From contig UQJC01000001.1 of assembly GCA_900541335.1 (NCBI GenBank), positions 62,001 through 126,000 on the forward strand: a stretch of DNA of 64,000 nucleotides. Reading direction: 5' to 3'. Shown here piece after piece: positions 18,376 through 27,413 of the stretch. Source of the DNA: an uncultured Prevotella sp. Its GTDB lineage: Bacteria > Bacteroidota > Bacteroidia > Bacteroidales > Bacteroidaceae. Every line of letters starts with the position of its first letter. Positions within the stretch are counted from its first letter, which is position 1. The notes below the pieces were generated by a model. That model worked only from the letters and a program-made list of their open reading frames with translations, had not been told where the DNA came from and did not search any database. The position numbers were made by a program, and so were the translations under genes.

Positions 18376-20093
18376 CGGCGTTCGAAGTAATAGAAGTGAA
18401 TCATGCGACGATCGTCACAACTCTTGTGATGGAAGTCCTCTACCTCGTGCACTTTATAGGCAGGATAACGCTGACAGAAATCTGTAATGTCTTCCCCATT
18501 GACCAGCAAGTAACCCTCTTGAGGCATAAAAGCAAAGAAGGGAACGACTCGGTCGCCCAAATAATAGTTGATGGTAAAGGGATGAATCGGGTTGCCTGGT
18601 GTATATTGAGAGCGGAAAGAGTAAACCTTGCCTTCGGGAACATAATGAGCCACCTTTTCTGCCACAAATTTGTCACTCTTCGTATTCAAAACTATGGGTT
18701 GATACACCCCATCAAGGGCAAAGAAAATGGAGAAAATCAACGTAATCACCGCAGGAACTAAGCGATTCGTTTGCTTCCTTCCTACGATGAAGAAAATAAT
18801 CGCAACGATTGGGGCGAAATAAGCTCCCCATTCGGGCCAAGTCGGCGACGTATCGCGCAGGGCACGCAACATCAGCAGGTTAGCATTGTAGTCCTTCACA
18901 CCCATCCAACTTTCGGGAATACCACCCAGTCGAACCACGATGAAAACGAGTGAAAGCAGTGCGGCCAAGGAAGCCAGCACCCAGCCAAACCAGTCTAACA
19001 CCCGACGATGGTGATCGCGCAACCAAAGGATATATTCTGCCAAGAAATAGGCCAGGAAGGGATAAACAGGCAACAAGTAAACGCTGCGTTTACTCTTGGG
19101 AATACAGTAGAATACAAAGATAACCACGAAACTCATCAAGGAGAACAGACGCGCATCATCCATGGTGCGGATGTAGGTACGAAAACGCGCCCAAGCATCC
19201 CCGAGGCTTCCGAACGAAGGCTTGCGGTAACGCAACACAAACAACGACATCAGCACCAGCAACGTATAAGGCACAAAACCAGTAATGACCGTCATCACAT
19301 TATAAGGCCAGGGGTTGACGTGGCTTTCATAACTCATCTTACCCAACAGGCGCAGCACGTTTTCCTCATAGACCAAATCCCAAAAACGCTGTCCACCCTG
19401 TTGATAAGCTGCCACGTACCAAATAGCCGGCAGTATGCAAGCCAACAAACCAACGACAAAGAAACGTCCGAAGATGCGTGCAAAACCCTTACCTCTGACC
19501 CAAGCGAAAAGCGCCACCGTCAAGCAGGGCAATCCCAAACCTACGGGACCTTTCGAAAGAAAAGCGCCACTTAAAGCCAAAATACCCCACCAGGGCAGTC
19601 CTTGCATATCGCGCTCTACCCAACGATAAAGTTGATACAGAGCCCACACCATCATCAAGGTGAGCACCATGTCAACCCGACACGCCACACCCGCACGGTG
19701 TACTTCGAAATTACTCAGCGTAATCAGTCCCATCAGGAAAGCGACTTCGGCACCCCGACGTTTTGCATAAAATCCATACCCCGCCAGCACCATAGCAGCC
19801 AACGCCAAGGCAGAAGGGATACGCGCCGTGTATTCCGTTACGCCACCCGTCAGCAAGGAGAAAGTAGCAATGAGCCAATGGAAGAAAGGAGGCTTATATG
19901 CCATATCCACCCCGTTGTTGACAGGAAGCACCCAGTTTCCATGCTCCAACATGGACACCGCTACCACCGCTTCACGCGGCTCACCACGGGTATTAAAGAG
20001 GGTTTCCCCCAAAAAGAAGAAAAGCGAGATGATACAGATAAGTGCCAGCATCCAAGCGTAGCGTCTGTGTAAGGTGGAAGATTGCAACATCAT
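18372..20093 (-). CDS. ArnT/PMT-family lipid-linked sugar transferase
   Basis: A 573-residue glycosyltransferase of the PMT/ArnT (GT-C) superfamily. It has about 12 hydrophobic segments and, in the first periplasmic loop, the conserved acidic site GETLFNTRGEPREAVVA followed by YKPPFFHWL. Such enzymes use an undecaprenyl-phosphate sugar to modify lipid A or another envelope acceptor. The start at 20093 (MMLQSSTLHRR) is preferred over the upstream TTG at 20129. It is the first gene of the ArnT-GtrA-GtrB cassette. A -7-like TAAATTTG lies on the minus strand at 20127-20134. Donor sugar and acceptor are unknown. Confidence 0.88.
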   Translation of the reverse strand: MMLQSSTLHRRYAWMLALICIISLFFFLGETLFNTRGEPREAVVAVSMLEHGNWVLPVNNGVDMAYKPPFFHWLIATFSLLTGGVTEYTARIPSALALAAMVLAGYGFYAKRRGAEVAFLMGLITLSNFEVHRAGVACRVDMVLTLMMVWALYQLYRWVERDMQGLPWWGILALSGAFLSKGPVGLGLPCLTVALFAWVRGKGFARIFGRFFVVGLLACILPAIWYVAAYQQGGQRFWDLVYEENVLRLLGKMSYESHVNPWPYNVMTVITGFVPYTLLVLMSLFVLRYRKPSFGSLGDAWARFRTYIRTMDDARLFSLMSFVVIFVFYCIPKSKRSVYLLPVYPFLAYFLAEYILWLRDHHRRVLDWFGWVLASLAALLSLVFIVVRLGGIPESWMGVKDYNANLLMLRALRDTSPTWPEWGAYFAPIVAIIFFIVGRKQTNRLVPAVITLIFSIFFALDGVYQPIVLNTKSDKFVAEKVAHYVPEGKVYSFRSQYTPGNPIHPFTINYYLGDRVVPFFAFMPQEGYLLVNGEDITDFCQRYPAYKVHEVEDFHHKSCDDRRMIHFYYFERR

Positions 20094-20357
20094 ACGGATG
20101 TAAGAAGTTTTACTTTGATTTTCGTGCAAATTTAAAAAAATCGAGTTGTTTAACTCCCCTCCCTCTCTTCATTTGTACCAATCGTAGTTCTCCATCATCC
20201 CCCTTCATCGCCCTTCTTTCCACAGGGTGCCCGTCGGCTCTCTGCTTCTCTGCCCATTGGGGTTAGGAAAGACAACAACTTGAGCAAGCTCATTCTCAAT
20301 CTTAAAAAAGCCTCTTCTTTCTTATCATAGCTTACGTAGCTTTTCAGAAAGTATCCG

Positions 20358-20365
20358 TATCTTTG
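20358..20365 (+). promoter_or_regulatory. Candidate -7 element for the OmpA-family gene
   Basis: TATCTTTG 38 nt before the ATG matches the Bacteroidota -7 consensus TAnnTTTG. A clear -33 TTTG was not found at the right distance. Confidence 0.4.
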
Positions 20366-20402
20366 CCTATAGGATTACTGACTACATTCAAACTAACACA
20401 AT

Positions 20403-21533
20403 ATGAAGTTTAAAACCATTCTCACATCATTGCTCGTTGCTGGCTGTGCCACGCAAGGCGCATTCGCTCAAAGCACAGACAAGAGCGAAAAGGAAAAAGC
20501 AGACTATCCGCACATGTTTATTGGTGTTCAAGGCGGTGGACAAGTCACCTTCACCAACTACAAAGCGACGAAGTTGATCACACCGATTGGTGCCTTCAGC
20601 GTCGGCGGCATGTTTACCCCGGCAGTAGGAGCCCGTTTGCACGTAAGTGGCATCAATGAAAAGGGCGGCTTGAAGAGCTTAGACAAGACGTATGAATACA
20701 AGTACGTAACTTCTAACCTCGACTTGATGTTGAATCTTTGCAACGTCTTTGCACCCAACAAGAATCACACGCTCAACGCCTATCTGATTGGTGGTGTTGG
20801 TCTGGGTTATGCTTGGGACAACGATGACCTCAAGGGTTTGTCACTCTCTGCCTCCGAAAAGAACCTCAATTTGCGTTGGGACGAAGACCGTCTTGTTCAC
20901 AACTTCCGCGTGGGTATGCAACTCGAAGCAGAACTTTGCCGTAACGTAGGTTTGAACCTCGAAGTTACTGCCAACAACCTTCACGACCGCTTCAACTCTA
21001 AGTTAAATGGTAAGGGCGACTGGCAGGTTCAAGCCATGCTCGGTTTAAACTTCAAGTTCGGTTTCAAGAAGAAACGTCCTGCGCGTGAAGTAGTTCCTCC
21101 TGTTCAGGAACCCGTGCGTGAAGAGCCCAAAGAAGTAACGCCAGCTCCCCAGCCCGCTCCTGCTCCCGCACCCGCTCCCAAGCCTGCTCCTGAAAAGAAG
21201 GCAGAGACCAAGCGTGTAGAAGTATTCTTTGCACTCAACAGTGCTACGCCCAACCAGGCAGAAGAAGCTAAGGTTAAAGACCTCGCCGCATGGCTCAAGG
21301 CACATCCCGATGCCAAGGTAGAACTCACCGGTTATGCCGATGCTGGTACGGGTAATGCCAATGTCAACAATACCATCTCTCAGAAGCGTGTAAACCAGAT
21401 TGCCAAGCTCCTTTCTGAGAAGTATGGCATCGCCGCTTCACGCATTAGCTCTGCTCACAAGGGCGACACGGTTCAGCCTTTCTCTTCCAACGATGCTAAC
21501 CGTGTTGTAATCGGCTTGAGCACCAGCAAGTAA
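20403..21533 (+). CDS. OmpA-family outer-membrane protein
   Basis: A 376-residue outer-membrane protein that probably ties the outer membrane to peptidoglycan. It begins with a signal peptide (MKFKTILTSLLVAGCATQGAFA). An eight-stranded beta-barrel-like region spans about 35-220, ending FKFGFKKK. A Pro/Ala linker (PAPQPAPAPAPAPKPAP) follows, then the OmpA C-terminal domain with VELTGYADAGTGNANVN and SQKRVNQIAKLL. Codon use is strongly biased, fitting an abundant porin-like protein. A strong terminator follows. Confidence 0.93.
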   Translation: MKFKTILTSLLVAGCATQGAFAQSTDKSEKEKADYPHMFIGVQGGGQVTFTNYKATKLITPIGAFSVGGMFTPAVGARLHVSGINEKGGLKSLDKTYEYKYVTSNLDLMLNLCNVFAPNKNHTLNAYLIGGVGLGYAWDNDDLKGLSLSASEKNLNLRWDEDRLVHNFRVGMQLEAELCRNVGLNLEVTANNLHDRFNSKLNGKGDWQVQAMLGLNFKFGFKKKRPAREVVPPVQEPVREEPKEVTPAPQPAPAPAPAPKPAPEKKAETKRVEVFFALNSATPNQAEEAKVKDLAAWLKAHPDAKVELTGYADAGTGNANVNNTISQKRVNQIAKLLSEKYGIAASRISSAHKGDTVQPFSSNDANRVVIGLSTSK

Positions 21534-21587
21534 ATCCATCCTACCCTATCTGAAGAAGAACAATTCTCTTCTGCAGACTCATCCACT

Positions 21588-21626
21588 AAAAAAGCGGAGG
21601 CTCCGTCAAGGGGTCTCCGCTTTTTT
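21588..21626 (+). terminator. Terminator after OmpA-family gene
   Basis: AAAAAAGCGGAG pairs with CTCCGCTTTTTT around a short loop; the T-run completes an intrinsic terminator. Confidence 0.9.
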
Positions 21627-21973
21627 GGTAAGCTTCATCCACTCACCACGCTGTCCTGACTACGTTCCACGATAGTTCTGCTGTGTTCCTCAACGGCTGG
21701 TTAGAGATACTACGCTCCTACCCAAACAATCTATTTGCTTTAAATACAACACAATACAGCGCATTTGTATAGAGATATAGAGCAGAAAGCAGAAAATAGA
21801 AACAATAATAAGAGGATACATACCTTGCTATCTTTTGAAGAATCCATAAATTTGCGGCATGAGTTAATGCTTTATCCCGTAAACAACACTAGGATATGCG
21901 AAGCTGACCACACAGTAAAGGAGCGGTATCCGAAAAGCTATATGAGTAGGAAGTCCTCATCATTTGGTTCATC
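21627..21973. other. Gene-free stretch between OmpA-family and unknown lipoprotein genes
   Basis: AT-rich sequence with no convincing gene. A 70-codon frame at 21765-21977 has no signal sequence or recognisable pattern and overlaps the start of the next gene; I do not call it. The promoter of the following lipoprotein gene is presumably here. Confidence 0.4.
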
Positions 21974-22465
21974 ATGAAACAGTTCATCCAATCGTTCATG
22001 CTGCTTGCACTCATTGGTCTAGGTGCTGTGAGTTGTAACAACGTCCAAGAAAAATCAGTTGTTCAGCCAGTCGATAAAACTGATGCCCGGACGACTCAAT
22101 TATCAACCGCCCTGCAAGAAATAATGAATTCGAAGCAGGACAACCTCAAGCAAGGTGGATACATTATCTATGATGCGGAGACGGATAGTATCGCCGTACT
22201 CGATCCCCACGGTTATTCCATCTTCCGGACTCTCAAACAAGGCATTGAAAAGGGCGGTGGCACGGTTGCCAAACTATCTATAGACCCTGAGAAAGAGGGC
22301 TGGAGCTACGCAGGCGAATGCGACAGTAAAAAGGAAAGTGCTTTCAACTTGCTACATCAGAAAAAGGAAGATTTACTGGCTGACCAATCGTTTGAAATCT
22401 ATCTTAAACGCCAGGAGAACGGACTCTATAAGGTGTGGTATCGTATAGCAACTCCCGAAAAGTAG
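21974..22465 (+). CDS. Unknown lipoprotein, 163 aa
   Basis: I do not recognise this family. The N-terminus is a lipoprotein signal (MKQFIQSFMLLALIGLGAVSC), so it should be anchored in the envelope and exposed to the periplasm or surface. The remainder is a compact domain of about 120 residues with a predicted beta/alpha pattern (GGYIIYDAETDSIAVLD, LKQGIEKGGGTVAKL, FEIYLKRQENGLYKVWYRI). It stands alone, ends at a bidirectional terminator shared with tyrS, and shows no association with its neighbours. Base composition is somewhat more AT-rich than the flanking housekeeping genes. Confidence 0.75.
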   Translation: MKQFIQSFMLLALIGLGAVSCNNVQEKSVVQPVDKTDARTTQLSTALQEIMNSKQDNLKQGGYIIYDAETDSIAVLDPHGYSIFRTLKQGIEKGGGTVAKLSIDPEKEGWSYAGECDSKKESAFNLLHQKKEDLLADQSFEIYLKRQENGLYKVWYRIATPEK

Positions 22466-22542
22466 TACCCCAAGCACTGCCTATCTGTCTATCCCTGTAA
22501 AGGGACAACACCGATCGTAGGGATGGGTTCTTCCCATAAAAG

Positions 22543-22585
22543 AAAAGCGACCCGCTTCTTTTCAAACAAGAAGCGGGTCGCTTTT
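22543..22585. terminator. Bidirectional terminator between lipoprotein gene and tyrS
   Basis: AAAAGCGACCCGCTTCTT pairs perfectly with AAGAAGCGGGTCGCTTTT between convergent genes. Confidence 0.92.
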
Positions 22586-22613
22586 ATATGGAATTGATGA
22601 AAGAAAGAAGTTC

Positions 22614-23909
22614 TTACTTCACCGTAATCAGGAAGTAATTCTTCTTACCACGCTGTACAAGGAGGTATTTACCGTCAATCAAGTCCTCAGCAGTGATTTC
22701 GCGGTCGAAAGCTTCAAGCTTTTCCTTGTTCAAGCTTACGCCACCACCTTGAGTCAGCTTGCGCATTTCGCCCTTGGAAGCGAAACATTGCGTAGCCTCA
22801 GCAAAGAGGTCAACAGCCTTGGCACCTACAGCCTGGTCACGCGTTACCTCGAAGTGAGGCACACCGTCGAAGACGCTGAGGAAAGTCTCCTCGTCGAGCT
22901 TCAACAAGCTTTCCTTCGTAGCCTTGCCAAAGAGGATGTTAGAAGCCTCGAGTGCCATTTCGTAGTCCTCACGGCTATGAACCATGCACGTTACTTCTTC
23001 ACCCAAACGCTTCTGAAGCAAGCGACGACCCGGATCTGCACGATGTTCGGCAATCAAAGCGTCGATTTCCTCATGCGTCAAGCTCGTAAAGATCTTAATG
23101 TAGCGTTCCGCTTCCTCGTCACCCACGTTCAGCCAGAACTGGTAGAACTTATAGGGAGTCGTGTAGCGGCGATCCAACCACACGTTGCCCTGTTCCGTCT
23201 TACCAAACTTCTTACCGTCAGCCTTGGTAATCAGGGGACAAGTCAATGCGAAAGCTTCGGCTTCTGCGCCAAGTGTACGACGAATGAGTTCCGAACCCGT
23301 AGTAATGTTGCCCCACTGATCCGAACCACCCATTTGGAGTTTACAACCCTTTGTCTGATAGAGGTGAAGGAAGTCGTAACCCTGGAGCAACTGGTACGTA
23401 AACTCCGTGAAAGAAAGACCGTCGCGAGCTTCGCCGTTCAAGCGTTTCTTAACCGAATCCTTCGCCATCATATAGTTCACCGTGATGTGCTTACCTATTT
23501 CGCGTGCGAAGTCAAGGAAAGTGAAGTCCTTCATCCAGTCGTAGTTGTTAACCAACTCGGCTGCGTTGGGCGCATCAGAATCAAAATCCAAGAAATGAGA
23601 AAGTTGCTTCTTGATACAAGCCACGTTGTGACGAAGCACTTCTTCCGTCAGCAAATTGCGCTCTGCGCTTTTGCCTGAAGGGTCACCAATCATACCCGTT
23701 GCACCACCGACAAGAGCCAGCGGCTTGTGTCCGGCACGCTGAAAGTGACGGAGCATCATTACCGAACAAAGGTGACCGATGTGTAAAGAGTCTGCTGTAG
23801 GGTCAATGCCAACGTATGCCGTCACCATTTCCTTACCAAGCAATTCTTCCGTACCGGGCATCATCTGGTGGAGCATTCCGCGCCATTTGAGTTCTTCAAC
23901 AAAATTCAT
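22614..23909 (-). CDS. tyrS: Tyrosyl-tRNA synthetase
   Basis: Class I aminoacyl-tRNA synthetase charging tRNA-Tyr. The 431-residue length is normal for the TyrRS form with a C-terminal S4 domain. The HIGH motif is HIGHL at 43-47, and the KMSKS equivalent KFGKT is near residue 235. The tyrosine pocket region GGATGMIGDPSGKS and QLLQGYDF are conserved. The start at 23909 (MNFVEELKWRG) is the family N-terminus. It closes the conserved minus-strand order DUF4271-hemD-rnpA-yidD-tatD-tyrS. A -7-like TACCTTTG lies on the minus strand at 23981-23988. Confidence 0.97.
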   Translation of the reverse strand: MNFVEELKWRGMLHQMMPGTEELLGKEMVTAYVGIDPTADSLHIGHLCSVMMLRHFQRAGHKPLALVGGATGMIGDPSGKSAERNLLTEEVLRHNVACIKKQLSHFLDFDSDAPNAAELVNNYDWMKDFTFLDFAREIGKHITVNYMMAKDSVKKRLNGEARDGLSFTEFTYQLLQGYDFLHLYQTKGCKLQMGGSDQWGNITTGSELIRRTLGAEAEAFALTCPLITKADGKKFGKTEQGNVWLDRRYTTPYKFYQFWLNVGDEEAERYIKIFTSLTHEEIDALIAEHRADPGRRLLQKRLGEEVTCMVHSREDYEMALEASNILFGKATKESLLKLDEETFLSVFDGVPHFEVTRDQAVGAKAVDLFAEATQCFASKGEMRKLTQGGGVSLNKEKLEAFDREITAEDLIDGKYLLVQRGKKNYFLITVK

Positions 23910-24035
23910 AATGTATCGTTTGTTTAGTATGTTTGTAGCTATCAAGCCGCTCACGCGCCATGCGCGGCGCATCAGCTATGCAAAGGTACGGCAAACCTCA
24001 TCAACTACAGCCGTTTTTCTGATTCTTTTCGTTTC

Positions 24036-24611
24036 CTACGAGTTGGGAGCGAAAGCTTCGGTGTTTTCTTCCTCTTCATCGGTCTCTTCGCGCCGACAAT
24101 CGGGAGGAGTCAGGGCGTATGATTCGGGATGATAATGCTTCCCGAAACTCAGATGCAAGCCTGCCTGCAACAGTTGACGCGCCAAGGCGGGTTTGCCACG
24201 AAAGCCGTGCACCGTCCACTGGGTGGTCGGACTGAACTTACGCCGCAGGTACAACAGGCGGTCGAAGGCACGAACGACATGAAGCGTAACGGGCAAACGG
24301 TATTGCTCTGCCCAACGTAGTTGCCTGGTCAGTACTTCTTCTTGCACCGCCATATCGGCTCCGCGCATTCGGTCAAGCCCGCATTCGCCCACGGCAACTA
24401 CCTGGGGATGAGCCAAGAGCTGCTCCAAATGAGACAACCTGCGTGAGAGTGCGGCTTCGTCTACCGTCCACCAAGGATGAATGCCTGCGGTATACAACGC
24501 GCCAGCACGGGGAACAAAGAGGGAGGGATTATCAATCCACGCAAGCGGCAAGTTTATCAACGCTGCACCTGCGGGAGCCTGGAGATTGTGCGTGTGGAAA
24601 TCAAATAACAT
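24036..24611 (-). CDS. tatD: TatD-family metal-dependent hydrolase, short C-terminus
   Basis: A 191-residue member of the TatD DNase family (TIM-barrel metallohydrolase; members act as 3'-5' exonucleases or in tRNA and RNA repair). The metal ligands are visible: FHTH at 5-8, the Glu in AVGECGLDR, the His in LPVTLHVVRA and the His in WTVHGFRG, and an Asp in ETDEEE. Bacteroidota have shortened TatD proteins, but here the barrel ends in a run of acidic residues (ETDEEEENTEAF) and lacks most of the final helix. It lies upstream of tyrS in the conserved cluster. Function in vivo is not established for this subgroup. Confidence 0.85.
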   Translation of the reverse strand: MLFDFHTHNLQAPAGAALINLPLAWIDNPSLFVPRAGALYTAGIHPWWTVDEAALSRRLSHLEQLLAHPQVVAVGECGLDRMRGADMAVQEEVLTRQLRWAEQYRLPVTLHVVRAFDRLLYLRRKFSPTTQWTVHGFRGKPALARQLLQAGLHLSFGKHYHPESYALTPPDCRREETDEEEENTEAFAPNS

Positions 24612-24680
24612 GGTCGTAGCAAAGAAATCAAGGCTAACCGCGAGACGGGACAGCCCCGCCGCTACGCTGAACTTCCCGGC

Positions 24681-24914
24681 TTAGGGCACCGGGTCGTACC
24701 CACTCCCACCCCACGGATGACAACGCAGAATGCGTCGGATGGCCAGGTAGAGTCCCTTCACTGCCCCGTGTTTCTGAAGGGCTTCGACTGCGTACTGCGA
24801 GCAACTCGGTGTGTAACGACACGAAGGAGGAAGCATCGGAGAGACGAAGCGCTGGTAAAAACGAATGGGAAGGATGAGTAAGCGGGCTGGAATTTGAGAA
24901 AAGGAGACTTTCAT
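24681..24914 (-). CDS. yidD: Membrane protein insertion efficiency factor YidD
   Basis: A 77-residue protein of the YidD family, thought to assist YidC-mediated insertion of inner-membrane proteins. The signature LPIRFYQRFVSPMLPPSCRY, then TPSCSQYAVEAL and HPWGGSGYDPVP are all present. It follows rnpA after 25 nt, the usual neighbour. The length is typical. Confidence 0.95.
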   Translation of the reverse strand: MKVSFSQIPARLLILPIRFYQRFVSPMLPPSCRYTPSCSQYAVEALQKHGAVKGLYLAIRRILRCHPWGGSGYDPVP

Positions 24915-24939
24915 GCTGCTAAGAGGCTTGACGATGCAA

Positions 24940-25368
24940 CTACATCGTGCGAGATACGACCAAAGCCGAGGGGACAGGGTCTTTTTTCATAGCCTCTCCC
25001 ATCCGCACCAACACCGTGTGCATACATTTCTTGATTTTCGCGGACGGTACGGGTTGGTCAGACAGCCAGATAAAGGCTATATGCAGTCCGAGCCCTTCAG
25101 GCAACTCCTCCCAAAGGCAAGCTTTCTGCAAGCGATAGGCCTCGCGCAACTGCCGCTTGGCGCGATTACGGTCAACGGCATGCTTAAACTTACGTTTCGA
25201 GACACTCAAGAGCACTTTGACACGCGGTCCGCTCCCATCCCACGCTACCGGACGATAAGTCACACGCAGCGGATAGACAGTAAACGACTTGTTCCCGGCA
25301 TGGAAAAGCGCATCAATCTCGTTGCGCAGGCAAAGATGTTCGGGTTTACGAAAGGTGTAACGTGCCAT
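24940..25368 (-). CDS. rnpA: Ribonuclease P protein component
   Basis: Basic protein subunit of RNase P, which works with the catalytic RNA to mature tRNA 5' ends. The 142 residues contain the conserved KFKHAVDRNRAKRQLREAYR signature (the RNR box) and the preceding VLLSVSKR strand. The N-terminus FRKPEHLCLRNEIDALF is also typical. It is placed between hemD and yidD. A strong hairpin at 25434-25489 separates it from hemD, suggesting its own promoter, although no matching promoter was found. Confidence 0.95.
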   Translation of the reverse strand: MARYTFRKPEHLCLRNEIDALFHAGNKSFTVYPLRVTYRPVAWDGSGPRVKVLLSVSKRKFKHAVDRNRAKRQLREAYRLQKACLWEELPEGLGLHIAFIWLSDQPVPSAKIKKCMHTVLVRMGEAMKKDPVPSALVVSRTM

Positions 25369-25433
25369 AAGTCAGAAACAGATTAGGAGGATTAAACTAA
25401 AGGAAAGGCTACCTCGGGGTTCACCCTCGGGTA

Positions 25434-25489
25434 CACAAAGTGGCTACGCCATACCTGTCATTGCGGGACATGAGCGTAGCCACTTTTGT
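25434..25489. terminator. Bidirectional-type terminator between hemD and rnpA
   Basis: ACAAAGTGGCTACGC (from 25434) pairs with GCGTAGCCACTTTTGT. T-rich sequence occurs on both exits. It is placed 34 nt after the hemD stop on the minus strand. Confidence 0.75.
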
Positions 25490-25522
25490 TATTCAGTGTA
25501 TAAGCAAGACACCGACAGGTGC

Positions 25523-26266
25523 TTACTTCTTTTCGTTTTCAAGATAAAGTTCAATTGCAGCAGTCATAGACTTAGCTTCGGGAGTCGGAGCGGAGAGGTC
25601 ACAGCGCAAACCGGCATCTTCCATTGCCTTTTTCGTAGCAGGACCGAAACAAGCCAAACGGGTATCTCCCTGTTTGAAGTCGGGGAAGTTCTTGAGCAAG
25701 GACTCGACTCCTGCGGGGGTAAAGAGCACGATCATGTCGTAGTCAAATGCCTGATCTTGGGGGAACTCGTTGCTGACGGTGCGATACATCACGCACTCTT
25801 TGTGATTGAGCTTCTTTGCGTCGAGCATCTGTTGCACATCGTCGTTATGCACGTCAGAGAGCGGAACCAAATATTTCTCCGTCTTATGCTTTGCCATCAC
25901 CGTCACCAACTCGGGCCACTTACCCGTGCTACCGAAGAACACCTTGCGCTTGCGGTATTGCACGTACTTCTGGATATAGAGGGCTACCGTTTCAGAAATA
26001 CCGAAGTACTTCATGTCTTCGGGCAACGTGATGCGCATTTCCTTACAGAGCGTAAAGAAGAAATCGATCGCGTGACGTGAGCTGAACACAATGGCGGTAT
26101 GGTCGAGAATCTGCACCTTCTGCTGGCGGAATTCGCGAGCGGTAAGGCCTTCAATCTTGATAAACGGATGAAACGTGAACTTTACGTCTTCTTTTGCTTC
26201 GATGTCGAAATAGGGGGACTTTTCGGAACTTGGTTTCGGTTGTGAAACAAGAATCTTCTTGATCAT
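25523..26266 (-). CDS. hemD: Uroporphyrinogen-III synthase
   Basis: Predicted HemD, which cyclises hydroxymethylbilane to uroporphyrinogen III in tetrapyrrole synthesis. The 248-residue chain has the Bacteroidota form: N-terminus KKILVSQPKPSSEKSPYFD, then FHPFIKIEGLTAREFRQQKV, VFSSRHAIDFFF and the second-domain signature VLFTPAGVESLL. HemD is poorly conserved, so the N-terminus and genomic position between DUF4271 and rnpA carry much of the evidence. An ATG at 26275 (adding MKS) is equally possible. No other heme genes are in the window. Confidence 0.88.
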   Translation of the reverse strand: MIKKILVSQPKPSSEKSPYFDIEAKEDVKFTFHPFIKIEGLTAREFRQQKVQILDHTAIVFSSRHAIDFFFTLCKEMRITLPEDMKYFGISETVALYIQKYVQYRKRKVFFGSTGKWPELVTVMAKHKTEKYLVPLSDVHNDDVQQMLDAKKLNHKECVMYRTVSNEFPQDQAFDYDMIVLFTPAGVESLLKNFPDFKQGDTRLACFGPATKKAMEDAGLRCDLSAPTPEAKSMTAAIELYLENEKK

Positions 26267-26390
26267 AGACTTCATAAATGTGCGATTCCTTACCAAGCCA
26301 AAGTAAGCGAGCCTACCTTGGCATACTGGCTAAACGGATTCGTCCTTTTTGTTGTACAGCTTAAAACGGATGTCCGTCGTTTACGATTAG

Positions 26391-27353
26391 TTATTGAATA
26401 ACCAGTAACAGGTTGTTTGCGTAGGTCAATGTGCGAAACAGCACCAGTAAGGGTGCGATTTCAAGGGTGCAAAAGTACAAAAAAAGATGCACCCAGCCCA
26501 GTGGGTAACTAAAAAATATCTGATAACACTTGTAACAGAGCAACAAGGAAATCGTTCCCCACGCCAAGAGGAACAGGGAGGTTAGCCAGACAAAGTTGAG
26601 ATCGAAATAGACCACCAGCATCACGACGGGTAAAAGGGCTAGTCCCTGCCCTAAAACACCAAGCAGGTAGGCTTCGTTCCATTGGCTTTGTTGCTGACGC
26701 GAGAAAAACACGTTGTTGACAAAGGCATAGCCGCCTATCTTCAGCAAAAAGTAGCAGGTACACACGCCCACATTGGCACCCAGCAGTTGGTAGGGTGAGA
26801 CTTCGCTGAATATCTGCGGATAATACGCTTGTGTGTAGTCAAAGAAGAGTAGACCGATGACAAAACAAGTCTGAAAGACGAGAAAGAACTGTCCTCGCAG
26901 CTCATTTTGCGCCCGGTCGGCAAACATGTTGTCGCGTGGACGGGAACGAAAGAAGTCGCGCAACTGACCGCTGAGGAAATGGCGCGAACGAGAGATGACC
27001 CACACGACAAAGAAGACGCTTAACAGGAAAAGCAACGTGACAATGTCGTCGTTCTTGAACTGATAGGGCAAAGGTTCTCCGGCGATTCCCCGAGGGGCTT
27101 CGACGGTCTGCGACACGGGGGTGCCTGACTGGGCAGCCAGGCTTTGCAGCAGGCGTTGCTGCTCGTCACTGAGCCGCACACCCTCCTGCCAACAGGCGGT
27201 GCTGTCGAGAAAGGCTGAGAGACGCGCCGAATCGCTTGGGGCCGCCACGTCAAGTACCAGGGGCGCGGTCTGCAACGAATCACCAGGGACCGTTACAACG
27301 GCAGGGCTTTCAGCCGATGCCTGTAGGGAATGGGTAAGACTGTCTGGGTGCAT
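26391..27353 (-). CDS. DUF4271 family membrane protein
   Basis: A 320-residue integral membrane protein of family DUF4271, found next to hemD across Bacteroidales; its function is unknown. The N-terminal ~95 residues are hydrophilic, followed by about seven hydrophobic segments: VTLLFLLSVFFVVWVI, FLVFQTCFVIGLLFF, a LLLVIQ C-terminus and others between. The extra-membrane N-terminus is rich in Ser and Ala and variable. It lies 60 nt downstream of the LOG-family gene and upstream of hemD on the same strand, so co-transcription is likely. Confidence 0.85.
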   Translation of the reverse strand: MHPDSLTHSLQASAESPAVVTVPGDSLQTAPLVLDVAAPSDSARLSAFLDSTACWQEGVRLSDEQQRLLQSLAAQSGTPVSQTVEAPRGIAGEPLPYQFKNDDIVTLLFLLSVFFVVWVISRSRHFLSGQLRDFFRSRPRDNMFADRAQNELRGQFFLVFQTCFVIGLLFFDYTQAYYPQIFSEVSPYQLLGANVGVCTCYFLLKIGGYAFVNNVFFSRQQQSQWNEAYLLGVLGQGLALLPVVMLVVYFDLNFVWLTSLFLLAWGTISLLLCYKCYQIFFSYPLGWVHLFLYFCTLEIAPLLVLFRTLTYANNLLLVIQ

Positions 27354-27413
27354 ACTTGACGAAAATAAGAGAGACGGGAATAGTATGGGGGTGAAGAAAC
27401 GAAGCGCGAAAGG

